Shown here one piece after another: positions 1-7,691 of a stretch of 18,512 bases of DNA; the stretch's first letter is position 1, and each line of letters opens with the position of its first letter. The DNA lies in the NCBI GenBank assembly GCA_026390245.1, contig JAPLGI010000032.1, forward strand, positions 1-18,512, in the 5' to 3' direction. This DNA comes from Caldisericota bacterium. GTDB taxonomy: Bacteria > Caldisericota > Caldisericia > Cryosericales > Cryosericaceae. A program made the position numbers and the translations under genes. Under the pieces are notes generated by a model. The model was not told the DNA's origin and ran no database searches. It saw nothing but the letters and a program-made list of their open reading frames with translations.

Positions 1-92
1 TCAAACTGCACGGCCAGAAGGTATCCAAATCCGGCAACCATTACAAAGAGGCCGGCGAGGAAGACTCCTCTCTTTCTTCCACTTGCGATCAT
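1..92 (-). CDS. DUF881/YlxW-like membrane protein, N-terminal fragment (runs off the window)
   Basis: The ATG at 92-90 overlaps the ftsQ stop in an ATGA junction, and an open frame continues to the window edge. The visible 30 residues are a short basic start (residues 1-8, with GRKR) followed by one hydrophobic segment (about 9-27) ending LLAVQF. DUF881 proteins typically start this way, with a single membrane anchor running into a G-x-LLA-QF-like sequence. In Bacillus and relatives, ylxW/ylxX of this family lie directly after the ftsQ/divIB gene. The function of DUF881 proteins is poorly defined; they are predicted to be anchored, with an extracytoplasmic coiled-coil part. The assignment rests on position plus the signal-anchor motif only, because the diagnostic domain lies outside the window. 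Another anchored division protein, or a signal-anchored unrelated protein, is possible. Confidence 0.55.
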   Translation of the reverse strand, partial: MIASGRKRGVFLAGLFVMVAGFGYLLAVQF

Positions 93-763
93 GGAGTCCC
101 CGGAATGATGGCCTGGCCGGCGAATCGCAAGTCGACGGTCACTGGCTTCCCTTTGAAGGCTGGCATTTCAACGATGGCAATCGCCCGTTCAATCTTCGAA
201 GCACCCATCGTGCTATCGCCAAGGATAAGGGTCTTGCCGTCTTTCAGGCGTATGGCAAGTCCCGTCGAAGAAGAGAGCGACATCCCCGCTATCGCAAGCT
301 GGTCCCGATGCTGCATCAACTGACTGCACAGCGAGGCATACTCGAGTGAGGCGGACAAGAAGGCCGAAGAAGTGGACGGAAACCCGGTTACGTCAACCAC
401 ATTCCATGCCTTGGATACTGCCGTCACAGTGAACGCCGTCCCCATCGGCAAGAACACCACACCAAGCTGTTTCCCTTGCCTGATGACCACGTCCGGGTCC
501 GCGATGTCAACCTCGACAGTGGCATTCCAGGGTCGCTCCCGATGGATGGTCAGGCCGGAAACAGGGAGTCCCGCCAGCCGGTCAGCGACGGAGGCCCTGT
601 TGAGAAACATGAGCAAGCCCGGAGATCGACTATGCCAGACCTGATCTACGACAGGGGCTTCCCAGGAATCGGCTGTAATGCTGACTCGAGTGGCTGGTAC
701 GGTGAACCAATAGCCCATTGACACCGCCAAGGCAACCAGACCCATGCGCCAGAGGAGTCTCAT
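89..763 (-). CDS. ftsQ: FtsQ/DivIB-type cell division protein
   Basis: This 224-residue bitopic membrane protein would bridge cytoplasmic and periplasmic division factors and control FtsWI with FtsL/FtsB. There is a very short cytoplasmic start, one transmembrane segment (about residues 4-22) and an extracytoplasmic remainder. A POTRA-like stretch lies at about 28-95, ending in a characteristic strand around NATVEVDIADPDVVI. The C-terminal beta domain carries the family pattern LKDGKTLILG ... VDLRFAGQAII. The protein is short compared with many FtsQ/DivIB proteins and divergent, so the call leans on the C-terminal motif and on location after murB. The start is the ATG 15 bases after murB; no convincing Shine-Dalgarno is visible, which suggests coupling to murB translation. 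The stop overlaps the next start by 4 bases. Confidence 0.8.
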   Translation of the reverse strand: MRLLWRMGLVALAVSMGYWFTVPATRVSITADSWEAPVVDQVWHSRSPGLLMFLNRASVADRLAGLPVSGLTIHRERPWNATVEVDIADPDVVIRQGKQLGVVFLPMGTAFTVTAVSKAWNVVDVTGFPSTSSAFLSASLEYASLCSQLMQHRDQLAIAGMSLSSSTGLAIRLKDGKTLILGDSTMGASKIERAIAIVEMPAFKGKPVTVDLRFAGQAIIPGTP

Positions 764-778
764 GGGCGGAGAAGCTCA

Positions 779-1714
779 TCATCCAGACGCATGCCCTGTC
801 TCCGCAGAGAAATCACCGAGCAGCCTGATCTCGGGGGAAAGGCGAACGTTGAAGCGCGCATAAACTCTCTGTACGACCAGATCCATCAGGCACACGACAT
901 CAAGTGCAGTCGCCCCTCCGAGGTTGACGATGAAGTTCGCATGTTTGACCGAAACTTGCGCCTGTCCGAGCTGGAGACCCTTGCACCCAGCTTCCTCTAT
1001 CAGCTTGCCAGCATAGGTCGTCGGAGGATTTGTGAAGATACTCCCTGCATTTGGATGTTCCCATGACTGCTTGTCATGTTTCTCAGACCGGATACGGCCG
1101 GCAGTCGACCGGATTGTGGCTCCATCGCCGACCTCAAGATCAAATGCAGCCCCCAGGATAGTGGCCCCGTTCTCCTGAAACTCGCTGTAACGGTAGTCAA
1201 AATCGACATCTTCATGCCTCTTGAGAACATATTCGAGGTTGCGGTCAAGGACTTCAACATACGCCAGGTGAGTGCTGATGGCCTGCGAAAACGAACCTGC
1301 GTTCATGAAGATGGCCCCACCCACAGTACCCGGTATGCTTACGAGATACTCCAGTCCCGAAAGATCCCGGTGTATGGCAAATTCCAGCAGAGACGACAGC
1401 GGCATGGGGGCTCGGGCAAGCACCAGTCCCTTCTCCATAAGGGGCTGAAGGGACGTCTCCATAAGTCTCACGACCAGACCCTCGACGCCCCTGTCGGAGA
1501 CAAGGACATTCGTTCCGTTGCCAAGCACCGTCGTCGGTATCCCCAGAGTCCTGGCAGAGCGCAGCGCACAGACCAAATCCTCCTCACCACACGGCGTATA
1601 GAGGTACTCGGCCGGGCCACCGATATGAAACGACGTGTAGGAAGAGAGCGGCTCCTTGGTCAGGACCCGTTGTTCCACGCGACCTCTGAACTTATCTATG
1701 GCCGAACCTACCAT
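779..1714 (-). CDS. murB: UDP-N-acetylenolpyruvoylglucosamine reductase (MurB)
   Basis: MurB is an FAD enzyme that uses NADPH to reduce UDP-GlcNAc-enolpyruvate to UDP-MurNAc in the cytoplasm, the second committed step of peptidoglycan synthesis. The 311-residue protein has the N-terminal SYTSFHIGGPA signature (about 25-35), the FAD loop LGNGTNVLVSD (64-74), IPGTVGGAIFMNAG (127-140), YRYSEF with the substrate Arg at 175, and AGSIFTNP with the proton-donor Ser at about 225. It ends with LSPEIRLLG, the catalytic Glu being at about 295. The pattern and length fit the shorter type II MurB class. An AGGAG lies about 8 bases before the ATG. The start lies inside the 3' end of murC (7-base overlap), so translation is probably coupled. 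Confidence 0.95.
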   Translation of the reverse strand: MVGSAIDKFRGRVEQRVLTKEPLSSYTSFHIGGPAEYLYTPCGEEDLVCALRSARTLGIPTTVLGNGTNVLVSDRGVEGLVVRLMETSLQPLMEKGLVLARAPMPLSSLLEFAIHRDLSGLEYLVSIPGTVGGAIFMNAGSFSQAISTHLAYVEVLDRNLEYVLKRHEDVDFDYRYSEFQENGATILGAAFDLEVGDGATIRSTAGRIRSEKHDKQSWEHPNAGSIFTNPPTTYAGKLIEEAGCKGLQLGQAQVSVKHANFIVNLGGATALDVVCLMDLVVQRVYARFNVRLSPEIRLLGDFSAETGHASG

Positions 1715-3183
1715 ACGTCATTCTCCTGTCCGGAGCGCCCTTCAAGAGACGCAGCAGTGTGACATTGTACCGCATTGCGGCTCGTCGGCAAGCTGCAGTA
1801 CCGGAGACCAAGCTTGTTCACATCGCCCGGTCCTGCAAACAGCACGATGCCTCCCGGCGCAGCCGAAGTTCGCAACACGTCAAGCATCTGGTCAACGGGC
1901 ATCTGGGGAACCAGTGCTGAGCCAACTGCCGCCTGCACGCTCTTCCGAAGCCTCTGGTCCAACTCCTCTCGATGCTCGATCGTCTCTCCAGCCGAAAAGA
2001 TGTCAAGCAGCACGACTCGTGGAACTCCGGCCAGCGCCGGGCCATACTCGTCGAGGCACTTGCTTACTCGCGAGAAGCGATGTGGCTGAAGTACTAGTGT
2101 AAGTGATCTTCCTGGATACCGGACCGAGACGGCCTGCAGAGTCGCTCTGATCTCTGTGGGATGGTCGGCGTGGTCTGTCAGGACAACCGTTCCGTCATAC
2201 TCTCCAAGGAGTTCCATCCGTCGCTCCATCCCAGGAAAACCCTCCAGTGCATGGAGTGTGTCAGCCCAGGGCTCCCCGACCGCTTCGCACGCAAGGCAGG
2301 CAGCGACCGCGTTGAGATAGCTCTTTTCATCTCCTCGCTCCATCGCAAGTGGCCATAAGAGGCCTTCCCGGACGACATCTGCCGTGTTGGTGTGAAGGTG
2401 ATAGTCCAAACGTACCTGACTTGACGCCTCTTGACCATAGAGGATATGCCGCGGCAGGCTCTTTGCGATCCTGCCCGCTTCGCCATCATCGCCACAGGCA
2501 ACAATGAGTCCTCCGCGGTCAGCACACTGCTGCGCGAACCTGGCAAATGCACGAACAAGGTTAACAAACTCGCCTCCATAGGCTCCCAGATGATCGCTGT
2601 CTATGTTCGTGATCACCGCCACATCTGGATGGAACTTCAGGAACGAACCGTCCGATTCGTCAGTCTCCAGGACCATGACCGGGCGCCCCTGAATCTGTTT
2701 TCGCTCAGCGCCTTCGGGAGGAAAGGCCCCGTCAAAGCCCGCGATGTGGCCTCCCACGCAGATGGTTGGAGCGAAGCCCTGTCTTGCCAGCGCGTAGCCA
2801 ATCATTCCGGATGTCGTGGTCTTGCCATGCGTGCCGGAAACAGCGATCAGGAAATATCGCTTTGCAACGGCAGACAGGACATCTGTTCGATGAACAATGC
2901 TCAATCCGACCCGTGTTGCTGCAAGGAGCACGGCATTGTCCGGTCGAATCGCGGAAGACCGCACCAGGACTTCATCAGTTTGAAGCGCGTCAACTGCTTC
3001 AGCTTCAGACATGACCCGTATGTCCCGTACGGCCAACCGCTCGGCTTCGATGCCGTCACTCGCGGTGTCTGAACCCCGCACATCCATGCCGATGCTGCAC
3101 AGCAGCATGGCCAGCGAACTCATCCCTGCCCCACAGATGCCCACAAGAAAGAACCGCTTTCCGGGTCGCAGGAGTTCAATCAT
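1708..3183 (-). CDS. murC: UDP-N-acetylmuramate--L-alanine ligase (MurC), divergent
   Basis: MurC is the ATP-dependent ligase adding L-Ala to UDP-MurNAc. The 491 residues (family about 450-490) show the Rossmann start GICGAGMSS (15-23), P-loop GTHGKTTT (117-124), ETDESDGSF (173-181), TNIDSDHL (192-199), the RR pair at 321-322, QPHRFSR (366-372) and a GPGDVNKL end (451-458). I chose ATG 3183 because the canonical N-terminus begins there and GAGGAG sits 7-8 bases upstream inside murG. The open frame runs 80 codons further, but that part is murG read in another frame. Two signatures are unusual. The adenine-pocket GxHNxxNA motif reads GDEKSYLNA (284-292), so the first invariant Asn is missing. 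DDYAHHP reads TDHADHP (336-342). The P-loop Lys, Glu, His and second Asn are kept, so it is probably active but unlike most MurC. Confidence 0.93.
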   Translation of the reverse strand: MIELLRPGKRFFLVGICGAGMSSLAMLLCSIGMDVRGSDTASDGIEAERLAVRDIRVMSEAEAVDALQTDEVLVRSSAIRPDNAVLLAATRVGLSIVHRTDVLSAVAKRYFLIAVSGTHGKTTTSGMIGYALARQGFAPTICVGGHIAGFDGAFPPEGAERKQIQGRPVMVLETDESDGSFLKFHPDVAVITNIDSDHLGAYGGEFVNLVRAFARFAQQCADRGGLIVACGDDGEAGRIAKSLPRHILYGQEASSQVRLDYHLHTNTADVVREGLLWPLAMERGDEKSYLNAVAACLACEAVGEPWADTLHALEGFPGMERRMELLGEYDGTVVLTDHADHPTEIRATLQAVSVRYPGRSLTLVLQPHRFSRVSKCLDEYGPALAGVPRVVLLDIFSAGETIEHREELDQRLRKSVQAAVGSALVPQMPVDQMLDVLRTSAAPGGIVLFAGPGDVNKLGLRYCSLPTSRNAVQCHTAASLEGRSGQENDVW

Positions 3184-4243
3184 GCGAGCACTCCTCTTCG
3201 ATTGCTCGCACGATAGCATCTCCTGCGTCAGTGACAAAGATGCTCGAAGCACCAGTGACCGGACCTGCTTCGTCATCGAGCGCTTTCTCCACAGCGGACA
3301 GGTAAGTGCCAAATTGCAGTGACCGCTGCTCAATGCATATTCCCAGGTCCAGATTCTCAAGATATCTGGCATTTTTCGACTGGTGCTGCCCGACGGCGTA
3401 GGGATACGGGATGACAACGGCATAGATGCCTCCGACCGCGAGCTCCGTCAGAGCGAGTGCTCCGCCTCTTGTCACTGCGACGCGAGTGTGCTCGTAGAGT
3501 CGTTCCATATGCACCTCGTAGGAAATGACGACAGGATCCACGTGTCGCAGGTGCAGTCTTTCCACGGCATCATGGATTCTTGCGTAGTCTTCAGTTCCGG
3601 TCACGGCGGTGACAGAAACTCTGTGGCCCCGGCTGTCCAGCTCCTGGATTGTCCGCAGGAAAAGGTCGTTGACGAATGTGGCTCCACCACTACCCCCGAC
3701 AAACAACAACCCTCGGCGGAGGGCCCTGCTGCACCGGCATTCGGTCAGTGTCTCGTACAGTGACTGTCGCAGAGGGTTTCCGGTGACAGTGAATCGAGAG
3801 CTGGAGAGGCCTTCAATGGGAAAACCAAGAAACACGCGCCGCGCCCGGCGGGAGAACAGTCGATTCGCTCTCCCCATGACCGTATTCTGTTCAAGAAGGA
3901 ATATGGGAACCCTGTTGAGCTGCGCAGCCACGATTCCTGGCACCGAGACATATCCGCCGGTACCAATGAAAGCATCCGCATGTGCATCTGTCATGGCGTG
4001 CCGGGCGGTTCCCACTCCGGCTCGAGTTGCCCTTGCGAGCCGCAGGAGCGACCCGGGCGTGTAGAGGAGTGGGGCTGAATTGACAGTTCTCACCTCAAGT
4101 CCCTGAGACAGGAAGACGCGTTCTTCCATGCTCCCAGACCGCGCAAGCATCATGACCGTTCCAGTGCGAGAGAGACGCTCAGCAATTGCAACTGAAGGGT
4201 AGATGTGACCTCCCGTTCCTCCCCCGGCTATGACGTAGTGCAT
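3176..4243 (-). CDS. murG: Lipid II synthase, UDP-GlcNAc:undecaprenyl-PP-MurNAc-pentapeptide transferase (MurG)
   Basis: MurG is a membrane-associated GT-B glycosyltransferase that adds GlcNAc to lipid I on the cytoplasmic face, making lipid II. The 355-residue protein has the N-terminal glycine loop GGGTGGHIYPS (7-17, His at 13), GTGGYVSVPG, LEQN (about 117-120), the second loop GGSGGA (about 183-188) and the UDP-GlcNAc signature TRGGALALTELA (about 258-269) with the binding Glu in TEL. AVGQHQSKNA follows. There are two adjacent possible starts, GTG at 4246 and ATG at 4243. GGAGG sits 7 bases before the ATG but only 4 before the GTG, so I chose the ATG. The start overlaps the ftsW stop (TGATG), and murC begins inside its 3' end. 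Confidence 0.95.
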   Translation of the reverse strand: MHYVIAGGGTGGHIYPSVAIAERLSRTGTVMMLARSGSMEERVFLSQGLEVRTVNSAPLLYTPGSLLRLARATRAGVGTARHAMTDAHADAFIGTGGYVSVPGIVAAQLNRVPIFLLEQNTVMGRANRLFSRRARRVFLGFPIEGLSSSRFTVTGNPLRQSLYETLTECRCSRALRRGLLFVGGSGGATFVNDLFLRTIQELDSRGHRVSVTAVTGTEDYARIHDAVERLHLRHVDPVVISYEVHMERLYEHTRVAVTRGGALALTELAVGGIYAVVIPYPYAVGQHQSKNARYLENLDLGICIEQRSLQFGTYLSAVEKALDDEAGPVTGASSIFVTDAGDAIVRAIEEECSHD

Positions 4244-5331
4244 CACACTGCCTCCGGGCTCCGGGAAATAGCTCCAGCGATGCCAAGAGCAGCCATCTCG
4301 AACACGATGTGATTGCCTCCCTGGCTGAAGAAGGGCAACGGTACTCCCGTTGTTGGCAGCAGTCCGACAACAACGCCAATGTTGACGAACGCCTGCACCG
4401 CGAGAAAGACGGCAAGCGCCATGAGATACACTCGGGCGAATGGCTCAGAGGACCTCGACGCAAGCCTGAACAGATCGAAGACAATCCACAGAAAGATCGC
4501 GAGCACGAGAGTCACACCAACAAGCCCGAACTCTTCGGAGAATATGGCAAAGACAAAGTCATTTTCCTGGGCCGGGAAGTGGACGAATTTCTGGACGCTC
4601 CGCATGAAACCACGTCCCGGCACGCCGCCTCTCGCGACAGCGAACATCGAGTTCACAAGCTGGTAGGCGACGCCCTTCGCTTTGTCCGCCTCCAGCGGGT
4701 TAATGAATGAAGTCATCCTGACTTTCCACGAGGACTTCATATTGACTGCGATCAGAGCCAGTGCACCCAGGATGGTCGTTCTGCTGATCCAATAGCCGAA
4801 CGGAGCGCCAACACCAAGCAGGATGACAATCGAAGATCCAGCAATGACGAAGGCCGTACCGAAGTCTGGTTCCATGGCGACAAGTCCCGTGAACCCAAGC
4901 ACGAACAGCAGGAACGTGCTGTAGTATCGATGGTCATACTGATTCAGGTACTTGCCACTGAAGAGCTTGGCGGCAAGAAGCGGCACTGCGAGAACAGCTG
5001 CCTGAGAGGGCTGCAGCCCAATCAAGTCCGTTCCGATCCACCGGCTGGAACCGTTCACACTCCTGCCAATGCCGGGAATGAGAACTGCAAGGAGCAATGC
5101 TCCCACAACGTACGTCAAGAATTCCGCCACGTCCGCCCAGCGCATGTACTTGAACCGCGAGCACAGCCAGTAGGCGAAGATGCCGATACCAACGATAATC
5201 GCCTGCTTGACCACGCTCGGGGTGACGGCCACAAGTTCGCCTCGCGCAGCACTGAGGCTGACGGCGATGCTGTAGTTCTGCAGCACGCCCAGGCAGAGCA
5301 ATATGGCGACGAGTACCAGTATGCGCCTCAC
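4243..5331 (-). CDS. ftsW: SEDS-family septal peptidoglycan glycosyltransferase (FtsW)
   Basis: FtsW polymerises lipid II into septal glycan strands in partnership with the class B PBP FtsI. The 362-residue polytopic protein, with about 10 hydrophobic segments, carries SEDS landmarks: VNGSSRWIG (92-100), QPSQ (107-110), MEPDFGTA (153-160), YQLVNSMFAVARGG (223-236) and QENDFVFAIFSEEFGL (255-270). Asp258 is the expected catalytic residue. NIGVVVGLLPTTGVPLPFFS follows at 317-336. The usual YGGSS after that motif reads QGGNH, an unusual change. The start is GTG in a GTGA overlap with the murD stop; no good Shine-Dalgarno is visible, so it probably depends on coupling. RodA is the main alternative, but position between murD and murG favours FtsW. 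Confidence 0.92.
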   Translation of the reverse strand: MRRILVLVAILLCLGVLQNYSIAVSLSAARGELVAVTPSVVKQAIIVGIGIFAYWLCSRFKYMRWADVAEFLTYVVGALLLAVLIPGIGRSVNGSSRWIGTDLIGLQPSQAAVLAVPLLAAKLFSGKYLNQYDHRYYSTFLLFVLGFTGLVAMEPDFGTAFVIAGSSIVILLGVGAPFGYWISRTTILGALALIAVNMKSSWKVRMTSFINPLEADKAKGVAYQLVNSMFAVARGGVPGRGFMRSVQKFVHFPAQENDFVFAIFSEEFGLVGVTLVLAIFLWIVFDLFRLASRSSEPFARVYLMALAVFLAVQAFVNIGVVVGLLPTTGVPLPFFSQGGNHIVFEMAALGIAGAISRSPEAV

Positions 5332-6707
5332 CGCACTACCACACCCATGAGGTTCAGCACGATCTCCCGGAACCGGTCACCACGGTCCTCAAAGTCCCTG
5401 AACATGTCGAAACTCGCGCAGGCTGGAGACAACAGCAGCGTGCCACCTGGAGAAAGGAGTTCCTTTCCCCGAAGGACAGCATCCTCCAGGGACTCAGCAT
5501 GGACAACGGTCCTCATGCCGGCGGCGTGCAGCGAATTCTCGATGGTCGGACCGGTCGCTCCCATCACTATTGCCGACACCAGCTTCCTGTCCTGGGTCAG
5601 GTGCGATGCCATTTTGTCGAATGAGACACCCTTTGAACTCCCGCCCAGAATAACCACGTATGGCCCAGTCATGGCATCGGCGGCGGTCATGGTCGATTCC
5701 GGAGTGGTTGCCTTGGAATCATTGACAAATGTTACCCCAGCTGCTTTTCCCACGTACTCGAGCCTGTGCGGCAGCCCCTTGAACCGCCTAACGACGCTGC
5801 AAATGGTACTGGGGGAGATGCCGAACAAGAAGGCCGCCAGGGCAGCGCTCATGGCATTCGCGACATTGTGCCGTCCCGGGACTAACAGATCCGTCTCCCT
5901 GAACAGCTCCACGCTGCGCGTCGCATCCTCGAAAACGACCACTCCGTTCACAAGATGTGCACCGGAGAAGACACCATCGCCCAGTCCAAAATAGAACGTG
6001 GAAGGACGCAGTGCCGGTCCAAGCGTCTTAAGCGCAGGATCATCCCAGTTGAGTACAGCACTGTCGCCAGCCGTCATGTTCTCGAATAGGCGCTTCTTCG
6101 TAGCGAAGTAGTTTTCCATCGTGCGATAGCGGTCAAGATGGTTCGGGACCAAGTTGGAGAAAATGGCCACCTCCGGATGAAACGTGTGAACTGTCTCAAG
6201 CTGAAAACAGCTGACTTCAAGAACCGCCGGTCCTGCCATCGGGTTTTCCACAAGGAGTTGCGAGACTGGAGTGCCGAGGTTCCCTCCGGTCACTGTATTG
6301 GGATACTCCTGAGCAACGATCTCTCCAAGCAGCGCCGTGGTCGTGCTCTTGCCGTTGCTGCCTGTCACTGCGAGCACCGCCAGACCAGCGTAGGCCGCGA
6401 TCTCCGTCTCGCCGACGATAAACTTCCCCAATCGCTGAGCGGCTTGAATGATCGGAGCTTCCGCTGGAACGCCGGGCGAGACGACCAGGACATCGCAGGC
6501 GGCCATGATACTCACAGTGTTCTGTCCAAATTCGGAAGGAACGCCCGCTTCCCGAAGCAACCGTTCGGCATGCCCGAACTTCTCATCGGCGTTCCGCTGT
6601 TTGGACTCTGAGACAAAGACGTCGACACCGTGCTCACGCAGATAGAGGGCTGCATAGAGCCCACTCGGCAATGCTCCGACGACAAATGCAGATCTGAAAG
6701 GGATCAC
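5328..6707 (-). CDS. murD: UDP-N-acetylmuramoyl-L-alanine--D-glutamate ligase (MurD)
   Basis: MurD is the cytoplasmic ATP-dependent ligase that adds D-Glu to UDP-MurNAc-L-Ala. The 459 residues match the usual length. Visible motifs are the Rossmann-like VVGALPSGL (9-17), SPGVP (77-81), P-loop TGSNGKSTT (115-123), GGNLGTP (141-147), EVSCFQLE (164-171), NLVPNHLDRY (185-194), PGRHNVANA (277-285), GLPHRLE, NDSKATTP and SPACASFDMF near the C-terminus. In contrast to MurC and MurE here, the HNxxN adenine-pocket motif is fully canonical. Translation starts at GTG 6707. A GGAG seven bases upstream is formed by the last codons of mraY (3-base gap), and the stop overlaps the ftsW start. Confidence 0.96.
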   Translation of the reverse strand: MIPFRSAFVVGALPSGLYAALYLREHGVDVFVSESKQRNADEKFGHAERLLREAGVPSEFGQNTVSIMAACDVLVVSPGVPAEAPIIQAAQRLGKFIVGETEIAAYAGLAVLAVTGSNGKSTTTALLGEIVAQEYPNTVTGGNLGTPVSQLLVENPMAGPAVLEVSCFQLETVHTFHPEVAIFSNLVPNHLDRYRTMENYFATKKRLFENMTAGDSAVLNWDDPALKTLGPALRPSTFYFGLGDGVFSGAHLVNGVVVFEDATRSVELFRETDLLVPGRHNVANAMSAALAAFLFGISPSTICSVVRRFKGLPHRLEYVGKAAGVTFVNDSKATTPESTMTAADAMTGPYVVILGGSSKGVSFDKMASHLTQDRKLVSAIVMGATGPTIENSLHAAGMRTVVHAESLEDAVLRGKELLSPGGTLLLSPACASFDMFRDFEDRGDRFREIVLNLMGVVVR

Positions 6708-6710
6708 TGG

Positions 6711-7691
6711 TTATCTCCAGGTCATGGTCAGTGCCCCCGCAATGACGAACAGAATGCTCACGACGAAGAAGCGGTCGACGACCTTCGGTTCGGCCCACCC
6801 AAGTTTTTCAAAATGATGATGAATGGGGGCCATCAGGAATACCCGCTTCTTGCGCCCAGAGGCTCTGAAGACAAGTACCTGGATCATGACACTGACCGCC
6901 TCGACGAGGAAGAGCCCTCCCAGCAGAATTGACGACATTTCGTTCCCAGAGGCAAATGCCCAGGCGACGAAGATTGAACCAAGCGCGAGCGATCCCGTGT
7001 CTCCCATGAAGACAGAAGCTTTTGTTCCATTGAACCATAGGAATGAGATGGCAAAAGCGACGGCTGCCAAGGGCATTATGCCGGCCAATCCTGATGAATG
7101 GAACAGCGATGCTGCCCCTGCCACAGCGAATGCGGGAAGGCTCGTCTTGGCGAGCAGCCCATCGAGGCCGTCCGTCAGGTTGAACGCGTTCACCATGCCG
7201 ACCGCATACAGCACCGCAATGGCATAGAAGAACCATCCAGCGACCAGAATGCGACCACTTGGCAACCGAAGGACCGGAAGGATCGATGGATACGCAAGAT
7301 AGAAGAAAAGCCCAGCCGCTGCTGTCTGGATCAGGAGTTTCTGGTAGCCGAGCAACCCGTCGTTCTTTTGCTTGAGCTCTTTGGTCCAGTCGTCCAGAAA
7401 ACCGGAAAGGAGATTCACGGCCACAAAGACCAGTACGGCGAAGTCCAGCCCTGTCAAGCCTCTTCGCCCCATCACCAAGAGATATGCCACCACGCACACG
7501 GCAACATTGAGAACCAGGAGCAACCCACCGCCCGTGGGCGTACCCTCCTTCGACTTGTGAGAAGAAGGGCCTTCATCCCGTATCAGTTGGGTGAATCGTG
7601 TCCTTCGAAGCCATGCGATAAGGACAGGGAGAAGGAACAGATCCACGAGAGCAAGCGCGAGAGTCAACGACATGGCAAACGCGGCACTCAT
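6711..7691 (-). CDS. mraY: Phospho-N-acetylmuramoyl-pentapeptide transferase (MraY)
   Basis: MraY is an integral membrane enzyme transferring phospho-MurNAc-pentapeptide from UDP to undecaprenyl phosphate (lipid I). The 326-residue polytopic protein has SHKSKEGTPTGGG (44-56), the catalytic FLDDWTK (Asp100, Asp101), NAFNLTDGLDGL (168-179), the Mg-binding FMGDTGS (228-234, Asp231) and APIHHHFEKLGW (288-299, the HHH loop). Its ATG overlaps the murE stop as ATGA, with GGGAGGG five bases upstream. In many bacteria murF lies between murE and mraY, but here the two are directly fused by overlap, leaving no room for it. Confidence 0.97.
   Translation of the reverse strand: MSAAFAMSLTLALALVDLFLLPVLIAWLRRTRFTQLIRDEGPSSHKSKEGTPTGGGLLLVLNVAVCVVAYLLVMGRRGLTGLDFAVLVFVAVNLLSGFLDDWTKELKQKNDGLLGYQKLLIQTAAAGLFFYLAYPSILPVLRLPSGRILVAGWFFYAIAVLYAVGMVNAFNLTDGLDGLLAKTSLPAFAVAGAASLFHSSGLAGIMPLAAVAFAISFLWFNGTKASVFMGDTGSLALGSIFVAWAFASGNEMSSILLGGLFLVEAVSVMIQVLVFRASGRKKRVFLMAPIHHHFEKLGWAEPKVVDRFFVVSILFVIAGALTMTWR

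Noticed and set aside
1076..1762. Plus-strand open frame of 228 codons antisense to murB
   Set aside because: It lies opposite a clear MurB and its translation shows no family motif; a shadow frame.
3184..3423. 80-codon N-terminal extension of murC
   Set aside because: The extension is murG read in another frame; MurC homologues begin at the MIELL start and a Shine-Dalgarno precedes that ATG.
4930..5994. Long plus-strand open frame (354 codons) antisense to ftsW and murD
   Set aside because: It overlaps two strongly conserved genes entirely, its translation has low-complexity composition with no recognisable domain, and it is explained as a mirror of high-GC coding sequence.
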